DNA of 64,000 bases from Amorphoplanes digitatis (GTDB taxonomy: Bacteria; Actinomycetota; Actinomycetes; Mycobacteriales; Micromonosporaceae). Shown piece after piece: positions 35,201-41,351 of the stretch. Within the stretch, counting starts at the first letter, position 1. Every line of letters starts with the position of its first letter. Location of the stretch: assembly GCF_014205335.1 (NCBI RefSeq), contig NZ_JACHNH010000001.1, forward strand, positions 4,396,501 through 4,460,500, given 5' to 3'. The translations under genes and the position numbers were made by a program. Below the pieces are notes generated by a model, which was given only the letters and a program-made list of their open reading frames with translations, had not been told where the DNA came from and made no database searches.

Positions 35201-35989
35201 GTGCGACTGGCCACGTTCAACCTGCTGCACGGCAGGTCACTCTCCGACGGCAACGTACACGCCGAACGGGTCGCCGCGTCGGTCGCCGACCTCGACGCCG
35301 ACATCCTGGGCCTCCAGGAGGTCGACCGCGCCCAGCCCCGCAGCGGCCTGCTCGACCTCACCGCCATCGCCGCCGAGGCCCTCGGCGCGAAGGTGCACCG
35401 CTTCGCCGCCGCCGTCGTCGGCACGCCGGGGGAGACCTGGCAGCCCTGGCGCTCCGCCGACGACAACGCCCACCCGCTCTACGGCATCGCCCTGATCAGC
35501 CGGTGGCCGGTGCTGCGCTGGCAGATCACCCAGCTGCCCGCCGCGCCCGTGCGCTCACCGGTCTGGGCGCCCGGGCCGCGCGGGGGACTGGTCCTGCTCA
35601 AGGACGAACCCCGCGTCCTGATCGCCGCCGTCGTCGACACACCGACCGGAGCGATCACGGTCGCCAACACCCACCTGTCGTTCGTGCCGGGCTGGAACCT
35701 GCGCCAGCTGCGCGCCGCCGTGCGCGCGCTGCGCGGCCTGCCCGCGCCGCGGATCCTGCTCGGCGACCTCAACCTGCCCGCCGGGCCCGTGCGCGCCTTC
35801 ACCGGCTGGCGCACCCTGGCCCGCCGGCCCACGTACCCCAGCACCCACCCGCGGGCCCAGCTCGACCACGTCCTGGCCGACCCGCGCGGCGCCGGCCCGC
35901 TCGGCCCGGTCGTGCAGGTGCGCACCCCGGCGGTCGGCGTCTCCGACCACCTACCGCTGGTCGTGCACCTGGACCCGCCGCGCCGCTAG
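35201..35989 (+). CDS. Endonuclease/exonuclease/phosphatase family hydrolase
   Basis: 262 residues. EEP fold motifs are LATFNLLHGR, DILGLQEVD (metal-binding Glu), VANTHLSF, LLGDLNLPAG (the GDxN motif), and LDHVLAD and SDHLPLVVHL (the two catalytic His positions). It would cut phosphodiester or phosphomonoester bonds in nucleic acids, lipids or sugars; the substrate is open. It starts at GTG 35201. Its TAG stop lies in the CTAG flank of an inserted 160-bp element. Confidence 0.9.
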   Translation: MRLATFNLLHGRSLSDGNVHAERVAASVADLDADILGLQEVDRAQPRSGLLDLTAIAAEALGAKVHRFAAAVVGTPGETWQPWRSADDNAHPLYGIALISRWPVLRWQITQLPAAPVRSPVWAPGPRGGLVLLKDEPRVLIAAVVDTPTGAITVANTHLSFVPGWNLRQLRAAVRALRGLPAPRILLGDLNLPAGPVRAFTGWRTLARRPTYPSTHPRAQLDHVLADPRGAGPLGPVVQVRTPAVGVSDHLPLVVHLDPPRR

Positions 35990-36153
35990 GGCCTGTCCTG
36001 CCGATCATGGCGACGCCGAGCCGAGGTCCAGGTTTCGCGTCGCAAGTGGGCCGGACGGTCGAATACCGGTGTTGTATTCGGCCGTCCGGACCGCGCCGCG
36101 AGGCGGAAGCTGGGCCCGGCGCAGGCCGTCATGATCGGCAGGACAGGCCCTAG
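35986..36153. mobile_element. 160-bp MITE with 20-bp perfect terminal inverted repeats and CTAG target duplication
   Basis: The element spans 35990-36149. Its ends, GGCCTGTCCTGCCGATCATG (35990-36009) and the exact reverse complement (36130-36149), are flanked on both sides by CTAG (35986-35989 and 36150-36153). The core holds a second, nearly perfect inverted repeat: 36051-36066 against 36074-36089, 15 of 16 matches. No transposase is encoded. The size, TIRs and CTAG duplication fit a non-autonomous IS5-group element. It sits exactly between the stop codons of two convergent genes. Confidence 0.85.
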
Positions 36154-36644
36154 ACCGGCAGCTCGAAGATCAGCTCCAGGCCGTCCTGGTCGTCCCACTG
36201 CTCGCCGGTCTGCGTGAACCCGAACCCGGCGATCGTCGCCAGCGACGCGACGTTCTGCGGGCTGATGCTCGCCCGGACCACCCGTACCCCCGGCTCCGCG
36301 CGCGCCCGCTCGATCAGCGCGGCCAGCATCGCCTTGGCGTGACCCCGCCGCCGGTACGCGGGATCGACCGAGTAGCCCACCTCGACCATCCCGTCGGCGT
36401 CCGGGGGACCGTGGAACCCGGCGTGCCCGACCACCACCCCGGCGGGCTCGGCCACCGCCACCCGGGCGATCCACTCCGCGCTCGCCGGATCCCGGGCGAT
36501 CTGCTCGCTGCGGATCTCCCACAGCCACTTCTCGTCCCGGATGAACTCGGTCAGCGGCTGACCTGCGGCGGCACCCGCCGCGGCCAGGTCGGACTCGATG
36601 AGCGCCCGGAGCGCGGCCGGCGGCAGTTTCACGAAACGGATCAC
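36150..36644 (-). CDS. GNAT-family N-acetyltransferase
   Basis: 164 residues. EVGYSVDPAYRRRGHAKAML contains the acetyl-CoA loop RRRGHA, and VRASISPQNVASLATIAGFGFTQTG is the typical later strand and helix with the conserved Asn. It is cytoplasmic with an unknown amine substrate. Its stop codon (CTA on the + strand, 36150-36152) lies in the right-hand CTAG copy of the MITE. It is divergent from ohrR, 65 bases away. Confidence 0.9.
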   Translation of the reverse strand: MIRFVKLPPAALRALIESDLAAAGAAAGQPLTEFIRDEKWLWEIRSEQIARDPASAEWIARVAVAEPAGVVVGHAGFHGPPDADGMVEVGYSVDPAYRRRGHAKAMLAALIERARAEPGVRVVRASISPQNVASLATIAGFGFTQTGEQWDDQDGLELIFELPV

Positions 36645-36670
36645 CGGAAGATCCTAGGGCACCGCCGATT

Positions 36671-36702
36671 AAGTTGTGCACAACTTAGTTGTGCGCTACT
36701 GT
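36671..36702 (+). promoter_or_regulatory. OhrR operator overlapping a leaderless ohrR promoter
   Basis: AAGTTGTGCACAACTT (36671-36686) is a perfect palindrome. It overlaps a second one, GCACAACT-T-AGTTGTGC (36678-36694), giving three alternating half-sites. TTGTGC (36674-36679) and TACTGT (36697-36702), 17 bases apart, form the promoter. Transcription is predicted to start at the ATG (36710). Repressor bound here would cover the -35 and the spacer. Confidence 0.65.
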
Positions 36703-36709
36703 TCCCGGC

Positions 36710-37156
36710 ATGGCAGGCACCGACGACACCACCGGACTCGAGCAGATGATCTGCTTCGAGCTCTACGCCGCCTCACGGGCCATGACCGCCGCCTACCGGC
36801 CGGCCCTGGACGCACTCGGCCTCACCTACCCCCAGTTCGTCGCCCTGCGCGTCATCTGGCACCGCGGCCGCCTCACCGTCCGCGACCTCGGCGACGCCCT
36901 GTCCCTGGACAGCGGCACCCTCTCGCCCCTGCTCAAACGCCTCGAAACCCAGGGCCTCATCCGGCGCGAACGCGGCACCGACGACGAACGCGTCGTCTGG
37001 ATCACACCCACCGACCAGGGCTCGGCCCTGCGCCACCGGGTCGCGGACCTACCGGAACGGCTCGCCTGCGCCACCGACCTCAGCGTCGACGAATTCACCC
37101 AGCTCCACCACCTGCTCAGCCGCATCCGCGGCACGGCAGTCACCCCCGCCAACTAG
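36710..37156 (+). CDS. ohrR: MarR-family organic peroxide sensor OhrR
   Basis: 148 residues. The N-terminus has Cys15 in LEQMICFELYAASRAM, matching the peroxide-sensing Cys of OhrR proteins. The winged helix follows: LTYPQFVALRVIW, LTVRDLGDALSLDSGTLSPLLKRLETQGLIRR, then RVVWITPTDQG for the wing. Oxidation of the Cys by organic hydroperoxides would release it from the palindromes at 36671-36694. The ohr gene follows after 12 bases, so both are induced together. ATG 36710 is probably leaderless. Confidence 0.92.
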   Translation: MAGTDDTTGLEQMICFELYAASRAMTAAYRPALDALGLTYPQFVALRVIWHRGRLTVRDLGDALSLDSGTLSPLLKRLETQGLIRRERGTDDERVVWITPTDQGSALRHRVADLPERLACATDLSVDEFTQLHHLLSRIRGTAVTPAN

Positions 37157-37168
37157 GGAGAACCAACC

Positions 37169-37588
37169 ATGCAGGCTGTGTACACGGCATCCGCCACCGC
37201 CACCGGCGACGGCCGCGGCGGCCACACCCGCTCCAGCGACGGCGTCCTCGACCTCGACCTCGCCGTCCCCAAGGAGCTGGGCGGCCCCGGCGGCCAGCTC
37301 ACCAACCCCGAGCAGCTCTTCGCCGCCGGCTACGCCGCCTGCTTCCACAGCGCCCTCAAGCTCGTCGCCGGCAAGCAGAAGATCACCCTCACCGACACTG
37401 CGATCACCGTCGACGCCGGCATCGGCCCCAACGGCAAGGGCGGCTTCGGCCTCACCATCGCCATCGAGGCCGAACTGCCCGGCCTCGACGAGGACACCGC
37501 CCGCGCGCTGATCGAGGCGGCGCACCAGGTCTGCCCGTACTCCAACGCCACCCGCGGCAACGTCGACGTCACGCTCACCATCGCCTGA
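37169..37588 (+). CDS. ohr: Organic hydroperoxide resistance protein Ohr
   Basis: 139 residues, the standard Ohr length. The two redox cysteines are Cys58 (FAAGYAACFHSAL) and Cys122 (QVCPYSNATRGN), and NPEQLF supplies the conserved Glu. It reduces organic and fatty-acid hydroperoxides with a lipoyl-type thiol as reductant in the cytoplasm. It is co-transcribed with ohrR, whose product controls the shared promoter. Confidence 0.96.
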   Translation: MQAVYTASATATGDGRGGHTRSSDGVLDLDLAVPKELGGPGGQLTNPEQLFAAGYAACFHSALKLVAGKQKITLTDTAITVDAGIGPNGKGGFGLTIAIEAELPGLDEDTARALIEAAHQVCPYSNATRGNVDVTLTIA

Positions 37589-37616
37589 GCCCCGCCTGGT
37601 GCCGGGCCCTCGCCGG

Positions 37617-38114
37617 TCACGGCACCAGGCGGGCGACCCCGCCCGTCTCCAGGACCGCGCAGACCGTGCCGTCGAGGGCGACGGCGATGCCGTGCGGCTC
37701 GGACGCGGGAGTCGGCAGGTCGTAATGCCGGAAGACGCCGTGCGGGCCGACGTGACCGATCCGGTTCGCCGCCCACTCGGTGAACCAGCAGCCACCCGCC
37801 GGGTCCGCGACGATCGCGTGCGGCCTGGCACCGCGATCCGGCAGCGGGAACTCCCGGATCGCGCCGTCGGGCGTGATCCGGCCGACCTGCCCGGCGGCGA
37901 TCTCCACGAACCAGAGCGCGCCGTCGGTGCCCGCCGCGATGCCGACCGGCCCGGCACCGGCGGTGGGAAGCTCATGAACGGTGACGGCGCCGCCGAGATC
38001 GATCCGGCCGATCGCGCCCGCCTGATTCAGCGTGAACCACAGCGCCCCGTCAGGCCCGGTGGTGACCCCGTACGGGCCGGCACCCGGGCCCGCCACCGAG
38101 ATCTCGCCGATCAT
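37617..38114 (-). CDS. Short virginiamycin-B-lyase-like beta-propeller protein (four blades)
   Basis: 165 residues where the Vgb family has about 290 and seven blades. Four blades can be read: GPYGVTTGPDGALWFT, GPVGIAAGTDGALWFVEI, RPHAIVADPAGGCWFTEW and EPHGIAVALDG. The last three correspond to Vgb blades 5-7 and keep the His, Glu and His positions of the active site. About three blades of the N-terminal part are missing. It begins 27 bases after the end of a tyrosine recombinase gene, so loss during an integration event is possible. Lyase activity is doubtful. Confidence 0.7.
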   Translation of the reverse strand: MIGEISVAGPGAGPYGVTTGPDGALWFTLNQAGAIGRIDLGGAVTVHELPTAGAGPVGIAAGTDGALWFVEIAAGQVGRITPDGAIREFPLPDRGARPHAIVADPAGGCWFTEWAANRIGHVGPHGVFRHYDLPTPASEPHGIAVALDGTVCAVLETGGVARLVP

Positions 38115-38141
38115 CCAACACCCCCGGATGTGTATACGCCG

Positions 38142-39098
38142 TCACGCGCCCAGCTCACCCAGTGCCCGGTTGGTGCGGTTGGCACGCACCGCCGCGCGCT
38201 GCTGCGCCGCGGTCACCTCGATATAGCCCTGCGACGTCGTCAGCGACGCGTGACCCAGCAACCGCATGATCTCCGAAGCGTTCGCGCCGTCCTCGGCCAG
38301 CCGGGTCGCGAACGTGTGCCGCAACGCGTGCAACTGCGCGCCCCGGGGCACCCGGTCCGCGATGCCGGCCCGCCGGTAGCAGGACTCCACCAGATACTGC
38401 AGGCCACCGCGCCGCAGCGGCCGGCCCCGGCGGTCCAGGAACAGGGGATCGGCCGGGCTCACCCGCCCGAACCGCAGCCGGCGGCTCTCCACGTATCGGT
38501 CCACGACGGCATCCAGCTCCGGCCCGATCGGCACCGATCGCGGCCGGCCACCCTTGCCCGCCACCTCGACGCGCCGCTCGCCCGGGCGGCCCAGCAGCGA
38601 ACCGGCCCGCAGCGCCAGCAGCTCCGACAGCCGCAGGCCCGCGCACAGGGCCAGGGCGACGACCGCCACGTCGCGCTCCGGCCAGGGATCGCGCTGGCGG
38701 TCGTCGCTCTGGTTGACCGCTTGCAGGAGCTGCTCCGGGGTGTCCTCGCCACGCAGGGGCTTGGGGGAGGGCGTGGGGATCCGCGGCTTTCCCACCGCGG
38801 GCATGGGGTTGCCGGCCACCACACCGTCGACGACGAGGAAGCCGAAGAACGAGTTCCAGCTCGACCAGGCCCGGTAGACCGAGGCGGGCGCGCGGCCGGC
38901 GGCGAACGCGGCGAAGGCCGCCCTCAGCGCCCTGGGGGAGAGGTCACCGAGAGTGACGTCTTCGCCGAGTTCCCTGAGGACGGTGGTGAGGTCCCGGCGG
39001 TAGGCCATCAGCGTGTGCTCGGACGGTTTCCGCACGGCCCGGGCGGCGAGGAACTCTTCGATGAGCGCGGTGACTGAAATGTCTTGTCCGTCCTGCAT
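38142..39098 (-). CDS. Tyrosine recombinase/integrase
   Basis: 318 residues. An N-terminal SAM-like DNA-binding domain (residues 8-100) precedes a complete catalytic domain: Arg in GLRLSELLALR, Lys near VAGKGGRPR, HALRHTF, LLGHAS and the nucleophile Tyr in TTSQGYIEV. It resembles XerC-type enzymes of actinobacteria rather than long phage integrases. The upstream region carries a 10-6-10 inverted repeat of Xer-site shape. No phage or plasmid genes are nearby. Confidence 0.9.
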   Translation of the reverse strand: MQDGQDISVTALIEEFLAARAVRKPSEHTLMAYRRDLTTVLRELGEDVTLGDLSPRALRAAFAAFAAGRAPASVYRAWSSWNSFFGFLVVDGVVAGNPMPAVGKPRIPTPSPKPLRGEDTPEQLLQAVNQSDDRQRDPWPERDVAVVALALCAGLRLSELLALRAGSLLGRPGERRVEVAGKGGRPRSVPIGPELDAVVDRYVESRRLRFGRVSPADPLFLDRRGRPLRRGGLQYLVESCYRRAGIADRVPRGAQLHALRHTFATRLAEDGANASEIMRLLGHASLTTSQGYIEVTAAQQRAAVRANRTNRALGELGA

Positions 39099-39422
39099 AA
39101 GGAATATTATGCAGTAATTTCGCTCTTGGCGGTGAGGCGGCGGGCGTCGAATTTGGCGCCGATGCGGCTCGGCGCCAAGACGCTCGTGCGGCCCGGCGCA
39201 ACGCCGGGCGGCCCTTAGCCGGCACTGAAACGCAAAGATCGACGGCCCACCCTCGGCTTCAAAGAGCGCGCCCTGGGGGGCGCCCTGAGGTGCCCAGAGG
39301 CCGACGATGCTGATTCGCGCGGCCTCCGCCCGTCAGGCTTCGCTACCAGGACCCCCGCCGCGCTCAGATTGACATAATGTCAATTATCGACCAAGTAGCG
39401 AAGGTCAACTTTCGAGGGAATT
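39099..39422. other. 324-bp intergenic region rich in inverted repeats
   Basis: No gene is seen. It holds the Xer-like repeat (39153-39178), a GC hairpin (GCCCGGCG, 39191-39198, with CGCCGGGC, 39202-39209) and the palindrome ATTGACAT-A-ATGTCAAT (39368-39384), which contains a TTGACA in each strand. The region is noticeably less GC-rich near 39365-39420 than its surroundings. Confidence 0.5.
39153..39178. other. Xer-like inverted repeat upstream of the recombinase gene
   Basis: TTGGCGCCGA (39153-39162) and TCGGCGCCAA (39169-39178) are perfect 10-bp inverted arms around a 6-base spacer, TGCGGC. Tyrosine recombinases act on two inverted arms of 9-13 bp around a 6-8 bp core, so the shape fits a recombination site, 54 bases from the recombinase start. 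Each arm also contains the self-complementary GGCGCC. Confidence 0.4.
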
Positions 39423-40337
39423 TCAGCCGAACAGGTCAGCGTGCCGGATCAGGTCCTCGGTGAAGGCCGGGATGCTGCGGATTTGGGCCTCGGCCCGGGC
39501 CTCTATCTCGGTGAGGTCGCGGGGTCCGCTCGGCTCCTCGCCCAGCGACATGCGCAGACGTTCGGCGAGGCGGCCGAGGCGGATTCCGGCCCGGCGAGCC
39601 AGGACGTCGGTGCCGGTGGGCCGGGTGCCGCCGTTGGCCGCGTACGCGTCAAGGGTGCGCCGGATCGTGGCGCGGTCGGGCCCGGTGCGGCGGTGGGTGG
39701 CGAGCGAGTAGGCCGCGTGCGCGGTTTCGAGACCCGCGCTGTCCGGGCCGGCACTGTCCCAGTCGATGAGGACCGGGCCGCTCGCGGTGACCATGATGTT
39801 GTGGATCTCGATGTCGCGGTGGGTCGTCACGTGGTCGGTCGTGTCGCCGAAGGCGCGTGCCACCCAGGCGGTGGCGGCGAGGATGTCCGGCAGGTGCTCG
39901 CGCAGCGCCGGCGTCCAGGCGCGCCGCCCGGCGTGGAGCCAGCCGTGCCAGCGCTCGTCGTGCAGGTGGTACCAGTCGGGTCCGGCCGGTGCGGCGGGTT
40001 CGATGGCGTGCAACCGCGCGAGGGTCTCGCCGAGCCAGGCGGCGATGTCGTCGCTCTCCCCCACGGGCCGGCCGTCGATCCAGGCGTACGCGCGGGTCAG
40101 TCCGATGCCGTCGACGTGCGCGGGCCGGCCGACCGGGGTCGGCATGTCGATCGCGGCGGCCCGGGCCTTGCGTTCGAAGATCATTGTGGCGGGCTGGGCC
40201 AGCGGGAGGTGTTTGGGCAGGACGCGGCCGTCGGTGGTGTCCAGGGTCCAGGTCTGTGAGCTGCTGTAGGTCAGCGGTTCGAGGTCGCCGACGGGGTCGG
40301 GCAGGCCGAGCGCCTCGGTGATCGCTACCGGCCTCAC
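39423..40337 (-). CDS. Aminoglycoside-phosphotransferase/choline-kinase-fold protein
   Basis: 304 residues. The catalytic loop is VTTHRDIEIHNIMV (HxDxxxxN form) and the metal-binding segment is VLIDWDSAG. The N-lobe is short (PLTYSSSQTWTLDTTDGRVLPKHL). The protein has the APH/homoserine-kinase fold and would phosphorylate a small molecule; the substrate is unknown. GTG 40337 overlaps the stop of the upstream gene (GTGA), so the pair is translationally coupled and probably works together. Confidence 0.85.
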   Translation of the reverse strand: MRPVAITEALGLPDPVGDLEPLTYSSSQTWTLDTTDGRVLPKHLPLAQPATMIFERKARAAAIDMPTPVGRPAHVDGIGLTRAYAWIDGRPVGESDDIAAWLGETLARLHAIEPAAPAGPDWYHLHDERWHGWLHAGRRAWTPALREHLPDILAATAWVARAFGDTTDHVTTHRDIEIHNIMVTASGPVLIDWDSAGPDSAGLETAHAAYSLATHRRTGPDRATIRRTLDAYAANGGTRPTGTDVLARRAGIRLGRLAERLRMSLGEEPSGPRDLTEIEARAEAQIRSIPAFTEDLIRHADLFG

Positions 40338-41275
40338 GGTGAAACGCCTGCCGGCCTCGCGAGTGCGGTGAGCCGTTCCGTGGCGAGGCAGGAGACGAGG
40401 CAGCGTTCCTTGGCGTCGCCCATCAGTTGCCGGGTCCAGGTGGTGAAGCCGCCGTCGCCGAGTTCGACGGTCTGCCCGTCGTCGTCGGCGACGATGCGCA
40501 GCGCGGCGTCGGTGTAGTAGCCGCGGCCGCGTACGCGTTCGGGTTCCTCGACGATCGGGACCGGGCCGGTCAGTGCCGGCAGCACGGTGTCGTCGAGGCG
40601 TTCGCGGATGACGGGGCTGTCCATGACGGTCAGGCGTAGCTGTGGTGCGGCGGCGGGCAGAAGGTCGGCCAGGACGCGCTGCCAGAAGCTCAGGTGCAGG
40701 GTGAGCAGCCGCGCCTCGGTCGCGCCGGAGCCGGTGTCTCGGGCGCTGGAGACGACGCAGAACAGGCGGAAGTGTGCGGACCGGCCGGTGCCGAAGTCCT
40801 GGGCGCGCAGGTGCCGGTGTGCGGCGGCCAGGTGGATCTCGCCGGTGGCGCTCTGGTGGCGGCGCCGGGTGGCGGCCTCGATGGCCAGGGTGTTGGTGGC
40901 GTCGCTGATGATCTCGGTGGTGCGCATCGTCGTGACGATGCGGTTCTGGCTGACCGGTGCGACGGCCGAGCTGGTGCCCAGCGGGGTGACCGGTGCCAGT
41001 TCGACGCCGTCGACCGGTGCGGGCAGCAAGTGCCAGATGCGGGCCTCGACGGCGGCCAGTGCCCGTGGGTCTCCCCCGGCCGGGCGTACGAAGCGGTCCT
41101 GTCTCCAGCGGCGCATCAGGTCCGCCGGTGTGACCGCGGCGGCGCGGGTGGCGGCCAGGTCGAGCAGCAGGGTCCGCAGGTCGGTCTCGGGCAGGTCGGC
41201 GAGGGCCTGGCGGGTGCCGTCCGGCAGCCGGGCCCATACGCGTCGTCGCGCGTCCGGCGTCTCTGTCTGGCCCAT
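40334..41275 (-). CDS. Uncharacterised protein coupled to a kinase-fold gene
   Basis: 313 residues, not recognised. An internal block, VELAPVTPLGTSSAVAPV followed by SQNRIVTTMRTTEIISDATN, looks strongly conserved, as does ELGDGGFTTWTRQLMGDAKE near the end. The block order is loosely reminiscent of class II aminoacyl-tRNA-synthetase-like folds, but no class motif could be confirmed. No signal peptide or membrane segment is seen. ATG 41275 (MGQTETPDARRRVWARL) is preferred. It overlaps the kinase gene by 4 bases. Confidence 0.7.
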   Translation of the reverse strand: MGQTETPDARRRVWARLPDGTRQALADLPETDLRTLLLDLAATRAAAVTPADLMRRWRQDRFVRPAGGDPRALAAVEARIWHLLPAPVDGVELAPVTPLGTSSAVAPVSQNRIVTTMRTTEIISDATNTLAIEAATRRRHQSATGEIHLAAAHRHLRAQDFGTGRSAHFRLFCVVSSARDTGSGATEARLLTLHLSFWQRVLADLLPAAAPQLRLTVMDSPVIRERLDDTVLPALTGPVPIVEEPERVRGRGYYTDAALRIVADDDGQTVELGDGGFTTWTRQLMGDAKERCLVSCLATERLTALARPAGVSP

Positions 41276-41351
41276 GCGGTCACGATGGTGCCTGGCGGGG
41301 TTGTGCGGGCGCCGCCACGCCGGTGCACTCCCATCGCAGTGATCTCCCTGT

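Noticed and set aside
39368..39384. ATTGACAT-A-ATGTCAAT as a named metal-regulator operator
   Set aside because: The palindrome is perfect, but no matching regulator or target gene is adjacent, so no family can be assigned.
39099..39420. tRNA gene or att site in a tRNA 3' end next to the recombinase
   Set aside because: No cloverleaf or T-arm sequence could be found; only inverted repeats are present.
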